Shown one piece after another: positions 7,508 to 10,169 of a stretch of 10,169 nt of DNA (the stretch's first letter is position 1; every line of letters begins with the position of its first letter). Location: contig JAIOWV010000039.1 of the NCBI GenBank assembly GCA_021741945.1, positions 1-10,169 on the forward strand, in the 5' to 3' direction. The DNA comes from Pontimonas sp. (lineage in GTDB: Bacteria > Actinomycetota > Actinomycetes > Actinomycetales > Microbacteriaceae). A program made the translations under genes and the position numbers. The notes beneath the pieces were generated by a model, which was not told where the DNA came from, did not search any database, and saw only the letters and a program-made list of their open reading frames with translations.

Positions 7508-7882
7508 TTAGGCTCCAATCAGTGCACGGTAAGCAGCGGCATCCAAAAGCTCGGGCATTGCGGAGAAGCGCACCTTGATGAGCCACCCAGCACCGTAGGG
7601 GTCAGCGTTGACCGTGTCGGGGCTTGCCACCACAGAATCGTTTGCTTCAACAACTTCACCGGCGACCGGAGCGAAGATTTCACCCACGGACTTGGTGGAT
7701 TCGACCTCACCCACGATCGCACCTTCGCGAATGGTGTCACCGACACCTGGCAGGGCAACGAAAACAACGTCACCGAGCGCATCGGCGGCGTGCTGGGTAA
7801 TGCCGATCGTGGCAACATCGCCATCGACCTTCACCCATTCGTGTTCTGCTGTGTAGGAGAGAGTCTCTGGTACAGCGCTCAT
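7508..7882 (-). CDS. gcvH: Glycine cleavage system H protein (lipoyl carrier)
   Basis: This 124-residue shuttle protein carries its covalently bound lipoyl group, and with it the aminomethyl intermediate, from GcvP to GcvT; lipoamide dehydrogenase then reoxidises it. The fold is recognisable throughout: YTAEHEWVKVDGDVATIGIT, HAADALGDVVFVALP, and the lipoylation site VGEVESTKSVGEIFAP with the modified lysine at K64. The length matches the family. The start is the ATG at 7882, placed by an AAGGA site 6 nt upstream and by an ATGA overlap with the gcvT stop codon, so translation of the two is coupled. The stop TAA is followed after 4 nt by the gcvP ATG. Confidence 0.97.
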   Translation of the reverse strand: MSAVPETLSYTAEHEWVKVDGDVATIGITQHAADALGDVVFVALPGVGDTIREGAIVGEVESTKSVGEIFAPVAGEVVEANDSVVASPDTVNADPYGAGWLIKVRFSAMPELLDAAAYRALIGA

Positions 7883-8994
7883 GATGTTTCCTTCTTTCTG
7901 GAATAAAACGGCAGTTTGGTAACAGTAACGGGCAAGTTCTGGCCTCGCACATCCACGGCAAGCGCGGTGCCAGGCTGGCTCATATCGGCATCCACATACG
8001 CCATGGCAATCGGGTATCCAAGCGTCGGCGAGAGAGCACCGGAGGTGATGTGACCAAGCACTACTTCTCCCCCAGGGCTCACTACCGGGTACTCAGCCCG
8101 GGGCGCTCTACGGCCTTCGGCCACAAGACCGACCAACACTCGGGTGGGCTCGGGCGCACCGGAGAGAGCGCTCTGCGCAACAAAGCGTTCCTTGGTGTGG
8201 TCGACAACCCGAGCCATTCCGGCACTTGCCGGAGTTGTCTCGAGGGATAGTTCGTGCCCATACAGCGGCATTCCGGCTTCAAGGCGAAGGGTGTCACGGC
8301 AGGCAAGGCCACAGAGTGTGAGCTCGTGGGCTTCGCCGGCTGAGCGCAGGTCCTCCCAGAGGGCCTTCGCGTTAGCTACAGGGACGTAGAGCTCAAACCC
8401 GTCCTCACCGGTGTAGCCGGTGCGGGCAATCCAGCCGGGAACACCGGCGAGGGTTGCGCCAAGAATCCGGTAGTACCGCAGCTCTTCCAGGGAACCATCT
8501 GGCTCGATGCTCGCGGTGGCCTCCAGAATGGCCAATGCGCGTGGGCCCTGCACAGCAAGGAGGACCCACTCATCACTGACATCGGCGACAACGACGTCAA
8601 AGCCTGCGGTGCGAGAAGACAGGGCCTCGACAGCCGGGTAGCGGTTAGAAGCGTTGGCCACAATCAGATAGTGATCGTCATCGATGCGATAGACGATCAG
8701 GTCGTCAATGATGCCGCCACTCTCGGCGAGCAGAAGGGAATATTTGGCCTGCCCGTGCTCGAGGGCGGAGAGAGTGTTGCTCAGCGCATAGTCAAGGAAC
8801 GCTGCTGCGCCGGAGCCGTTAATCTCGATCTCTGCCATGTGGGAGAGGTCAAAGAGCCCGGCGGACTGGCGCACCGCATGGTGTTCTGCCAAGTCAGAGG
8901 TGTAGCGCACGGGCATATCCCAGCCGGCAAAGTCAGTGAAGCTCGCGCCGGCAGCCTCGTGTTCTGCGTGCAACGCAGTGAGTTTGCTTGTCAC
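7879..8994 (-). CDS. gcvT: Aminomethyltransferase, T protein of the glycine cleavage system
   Basis: GcvT releases ammonia from the aminomethyl-lipoyl group on GcvH and transfers the one-carbon unit to tetrahydrofolate, giving 5,10-methylene-THF. The 371-residue product has the family's usual length and motifs: FTDFAGWDMPVRY (19-31), GLFDLSHMAEIEI (46-58), SGGIIDDLIVYR (92-103, containing the conserved acidic residues), ANASNR (113-118), RTGYTGEDGFE (191-201) and CRDTLRLEAGMPLYGHEL (232-249). It starts with GTG at 8994. The ribosome-binding site is a GGGGG run four bases upstream, directly after a strong hairpin of the leader. It is the first gene of gcvT-gcvH-gcvP and overlaps gcvH by ATGA. 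Control by the tandem glycine riboswitch upstream is expected. Confidence 0.97.
   Translation of the reverse strand: MTSKLTALHAEHEAAGASFTDFAGWDMPVRYTSDLAEHHAVRQSAGLFDLSHMAEIEINGSGAAAFLDYALSNTLSALEHGQAKYSLLLAESGGIIDDLIVYRIDDDHYLIVANASNRYPAVEALSSRTAGFDVVVADVSDEWVLLAVQGPRALAILEATASIEPDGSLEELRYYRILGATLAGVPGWIARTGYTGEDGFELYVPVANAKALWEDLRSAGEAHELTLCGLACRDTLRLEAGMPLYGHELSLETTPASAGMARVVDHTKERFVAQSALSGAPEPTRVLVGLVAEGRRAPRAEYPVVSPGGEVVLGHITSGALSPTLGYPIAMAYVDADMSQPGTALAVDVRGQNLPVTVTKLPFYSRKKETS
7889..7893 (-). promoter_or_regulatory. Ribosome-binding site of gcvH inside the gcvT 3' end
   Basis: The minus strand reads AAGGA, then six bases, then the gcvH ATG. The site is embedded in the last codons of gcvT and fits the coupled translation indicated by the ATGA overlap. 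Confidence 0.65.
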
Positions 8995-9004
8995 TTGGCC
9001 CCCA

Positions 9005-9038
9005 GAGTCATAAGCGGAAGAGTGTTCTTCCGTGACTC
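9005..9038 (-). promoter_or_regulatory. Hairpin between glycine riboswitch and gcvT (likely expression platform)
   Basis: In the minus-strand RNA an inner perfect 7-bp stem (CGGAAGA / TCTTCCG, loop ACAC, 9015-9032) is extended by an outer 6-bp stem (GAGTCA at 9038-9033 with TGACTC at 9010-9005) across a four-base bulge. Its 3' arm ends one base before the GGGGG ribosome-binding site of gcvT. There is no run of U after it, so a translational or structural role fits better than an intrinsic terminator. How glycine binding changes it is not evident from the sequence. Confidence 0.6.
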
Positions 9039-9210
9039 CCCCTCTGTCATTGGCCTGAGAGTTTCACGCCCTGTGGCGCTTTCACCGTCGGCGGGGGCGA
9101 TAGTCGTCCCACTTTCCAGAGTGGCCTTGCTAGACGGTACTTTTTACCTGAGAGATTGGCGGGGAGGCTTGCTCCTTCGGTGACACCGTGAGTTCTGGTG
9201 TCTCTCCCGC
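9035..9210 (-). ncRNA. Tandem glycine riboswitch upstream of the gcv operon
   Basis: Read on the minus strand, two glycine aptamers follow each other. Aptamer 1 begins GCGGGAGAGAC (9210) and has the core CACCGAAGGAGCAAGCC, then AATCTCTCAGGTAAAAAG and TACCGTC. Aptamer 2 starts around ACTCTGGAAAG (about 9122) and has GCCGACGGTGAAAGC, then GAAACTCTCAGGCCAATG and closes with ACAGAGGGG (ending near 9039). The paired CTCTCAGG cores and the CCGAAGG / CCGACGG loops are the hallmark of the tandem glycine class, known as ON switches for gcv operons in many bacteria. Position directly upstream of gcvT agrees. The ends are approximate. The first P1 helix cannot be drawn exactly by eye, and the short linker is typical of the tandem form. 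Confidence 0.94.
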
Positions 9211-9246
9211 ATAGCGTGGGGCCCTGTGTTTGGTTATCTAGGCGAA

Positions 9247-9252
9247 ACTTTA
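9247..9252 (-). promoter_or_regulatory. Weak candidate -10 box for the gcv operon leader
   Basis: TAAAGT on the minus strand fits the TANNNT pattern and would start transcription near 9240, about 30 nt before the first aptamer. A second possibility is TAGATA at 9240-9235. Neither has a good -35 element. A promoter is required somewhere between the SOUL gene end and 9210 if the operon is independent, but its exact place is uncertain. Confidence 0.25.
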
Positions 9253-9273
9253 GCAGTGGGTTCCTGGCCGAAC

Positions 9274-9816
9274 CTACGCCACACTGTGACTACTGGTTGA
9301 GGGTTCCACGACCTCGACCAACGCCTCGTTTCGGCGCAAGAGCCCCGGCTTCCAGGGCGGGTCATACCGACCAAAAAAGACAGCGCCGGCAGCGTGTAAC
9401 CCAGCGCCGTCAAGCAGCCCCATCAGGACCCCTGCTTTGCGATCAGCCCGCTCCTGGGACCATCCGCCAGAAAACCTCAGTGCCGCCACGAGGCGGGGAC
9501 CCACCTCGTGAACCTCCACCCGGCCATCGGCCGGGCGGGGTGCATCTTGGGGGTTCATCCCCTCTGGCAACACAAAGCTGATCGTATGGGCGGCCTGCGA
9601 CCGCGGTGCATGAATAACAGGCGAGGTCATCGCAATCTGCTGACCCTTCTGGTTAGCACCCGAAATGTAGCGAACGAGTGGCCCAAATCCTCTGGATCCA
9701 GCGCTGTCAAAGTCACCGCCAACATCACACGAGATCAGTGTGTGGGCTGGATAGTGCCGAAGTTCAGCACCAGGGCCAATCGCCCGCACCACCGTGTAGG
9801 GCTGAATCTCGGTCAT
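9274..9816 (-). CDS. SOUL-type heme-binding family protein
   Basis: This 180-residue protein of the SOUL/HBP family (p22HBP-like fold) includes members that bind heme or tetrapyrroles; bacterial roles are largely undefined. Recognisable elements are ELRHYPAHTLISCDV near the start (18-32), FGPLVRYISGANQKGQQIAM with TSPVI (44-68), the ISFVLPEGMNP strand (79-89), VAALRFSGGWS (110-120) and the C-terminal FFGRYDPPWKPGLLRRNEALVEV (147-169). The ATG at 9816 matches the family N-terminus. The frame is open to 9951, but that extension is proline/histidine/arginine-rich and would overlap the transporter upstream. A CATACT box 6 nt before the ATG suggests a leaderless transcript. The 17-nt gap from the upstream MATE-type gene also allows co-transcription. 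Confidence 0.88.
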   Translation of the reverse strand: MTEIQPYTVVRAIGPGAELRHYPAHTLISCDVGGDFDSAGSRGFGPLVRYISGANQKGQQIAMTSPVIHAPRSQAAHTISFVLPEGMNPQDAPRPADGRVEVHEVGPRLVAALRFSGGWSQERADRKAGVLMGLLDGAGLHAAGAVFFGRYDPPWKPGLLRRNEALVEVVEPSTSSHSVA

Positions 9817-9822
9817 AGAGAC

Positions 9823-9828
9823 AGTATG
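9823..9828 (-). promoter_or_regulatory. Candidate -10 box for the SOUL-family gene
   Basis: The minus strand reads CATACT, six bases, then ATG. The first base departs from TANNNT, so this is a weaker case than those before the DCC and FAH-family genes. The box lies in the 17-nt gap after the MATE-type gene, and no Shine-Dalgarno is positioned for the ATG. Confidence 0.3.
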
Positions 9829-9833
9829 CCCCT

Positions 9834-10169
9834 CTACAGAGTGGCGATGGGCCCTGTGCGGGGGTCGCCGATGCCAATCAGCGAATCCTCGTGGCGCTGC
9901 AGCACGTTCTCCCAACGAATTCGCCGGTTTCTGGCAGCAAAGATGACCCACTTGAGGGTTTCTTCTCCACCCTTGCCAATAATCGCGCCGAGCACCCCGA
10001 GCGGGGTGAAGTAGGCGAGAGCGATGGCCAGCGGCAACCCCACCAGATATGGCCCGGCAAAATCGCCGATGATGATTCCGGTGGTGTCGTTGCCGCTTGG
10101 CAAAACGGAGGCCAACAACAGCATGCGGACAGTGATGGGTTGAAGCGCGGCGTTAATGAAAATCCCGAG
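9834..10169 (-). CDS. MATE-type multidrug/toxin efflux transporter, C-terminal fragment (runs off right edge)
   Basis: This is the last 111 codons of a minus-strand membrane protein, open without a stop to the window edge. It starts LGIFINAALQPITVRMLLLA and has two or three hydrophobic segments: about 1-22, 35-60 (a GDFAGPYLVGLPLAIALAYF stretch) and 61-86, the last running into EETLKWVIFAARNRR. A basic cytoplasmic tail follows. The layout (a variable loop with a G-D element, the VGLPLA helix, a GxxGA.IG turn, an acidic EE, a final helix and R-rich end) fits the C-terminus of MATE-family Na+/H+ drug antiporters. Another flippase or efflux family is possible from so short a piece. The substrate is unknown. 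The SOUL-family gene begins 17 nt after its stop. Confidence 0.6.
   Translation of the reverse strand, partial: LGIFINAALQPITVRMLLLASVLPSGNDTTGIIIGDFAGPYLVGLPLAIALAYFTPLGVLGAIIGKGGEETLKWVIFAARNRRIRWENVLQRHEDSLIGIGDPRTGPIATL

Noticed and set aside
9015..9032. Perfect 7-bp hairpin as an intrinsic terminator of the gcv leader
   Set aside because: It is not followed by a U-rich tract on the minus strand, so it is listed as part of the expression platform instead.
9259..9274. Hairpin GGTTC-N6-GAACC just after the SOUL gene stop, as a terminator
   Set aside because: The stem is only 5 bp and no U-run follows; it could be chance.
9817..9951. N-terminal extension of the SOUL-family protein to an ATG at 9951
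   Set aside because: The extension overlaps the end of the MATE-type gene and has low-complexity composition. The family N-terminus fits the ATG at 9816.
9508..10014. Plus-strand open frame across the SOUL/MATE junction
   Set aside because: It is antisense to two family-recognisable frames, and its product shows no known motif.

Overview
The window looks like an ordinary chromosomal core region of an actinobacterium, most likely a Microbacteriaceae-type species with a moderately high GC content (judged by eye, not computed). The pointers are the protein sequences (GcvP, TypA and the actinobacterial style of the DCC and CPBP proteins), frequent GTG starts, tight gene packing, and several start codons that sit about 6 nt after a TANNNT-like -10 box. 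That last pattern is typical of leaderless actinobacterial transcripts.

Layout from left to right. (1) Minus strand, 1-2814: typA/bipA, then an FAH-family hydrolase/isomerase, then the first 37 codons of an MFS transporter that runs off the left edge; the last two overlap by 17 nt. (2) Plus strand, 2922-4564: a compact set of three genes diverging from typA, namely a DCC-family thiol-disulfide oxidoreductase-like protein (DUF393), a CPBP-family membrane protein and a Bcp/PrxQ peroxiredoxin, separated by only 3 and 11 nt. (3) Minus strand, 4561-8994: the glycine cleavage operon gcvT-gcvH-gcvP, transcribed leftwards. gcvT and gcvH overlap by ATGA, and the gcvP stop codon overlaps the bcp stop codon convergently through a shared CTAG. 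(4) 8995-9273: the gcvT leader, which holds a tandem (two-aptamer) glycine riboswitch followed by a strong hairpin ending just before the gcvT ribosome-binding site. (5) Minus strand, 9274-10169: a SOUL-type heme-binding protein, preceded by the C-terminal 111 codons of a MATE-type efflux transporter that enters from the right edge.

Function. The clearest regulatory unit is the gcv operon. T, H and P proteins (with lipoamide dehydrogenase encoded elsewhere) degrade glycine to CO2, ammonia and methylene-tetrahydrofolate, and the riboswitch is expected to switch the operon on when glycine is abundant. The plus-strand trio has a loose thiol/redox theme. TypA is a translation/ribosome-assembly GTPase. 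I found no mobile element, CRISPR array, tRNA, rRNA or phage gene. I also found no convincing novel system: the most rewarding parts are the riboswitch expression platform and the recurring leaderless-type promoters.
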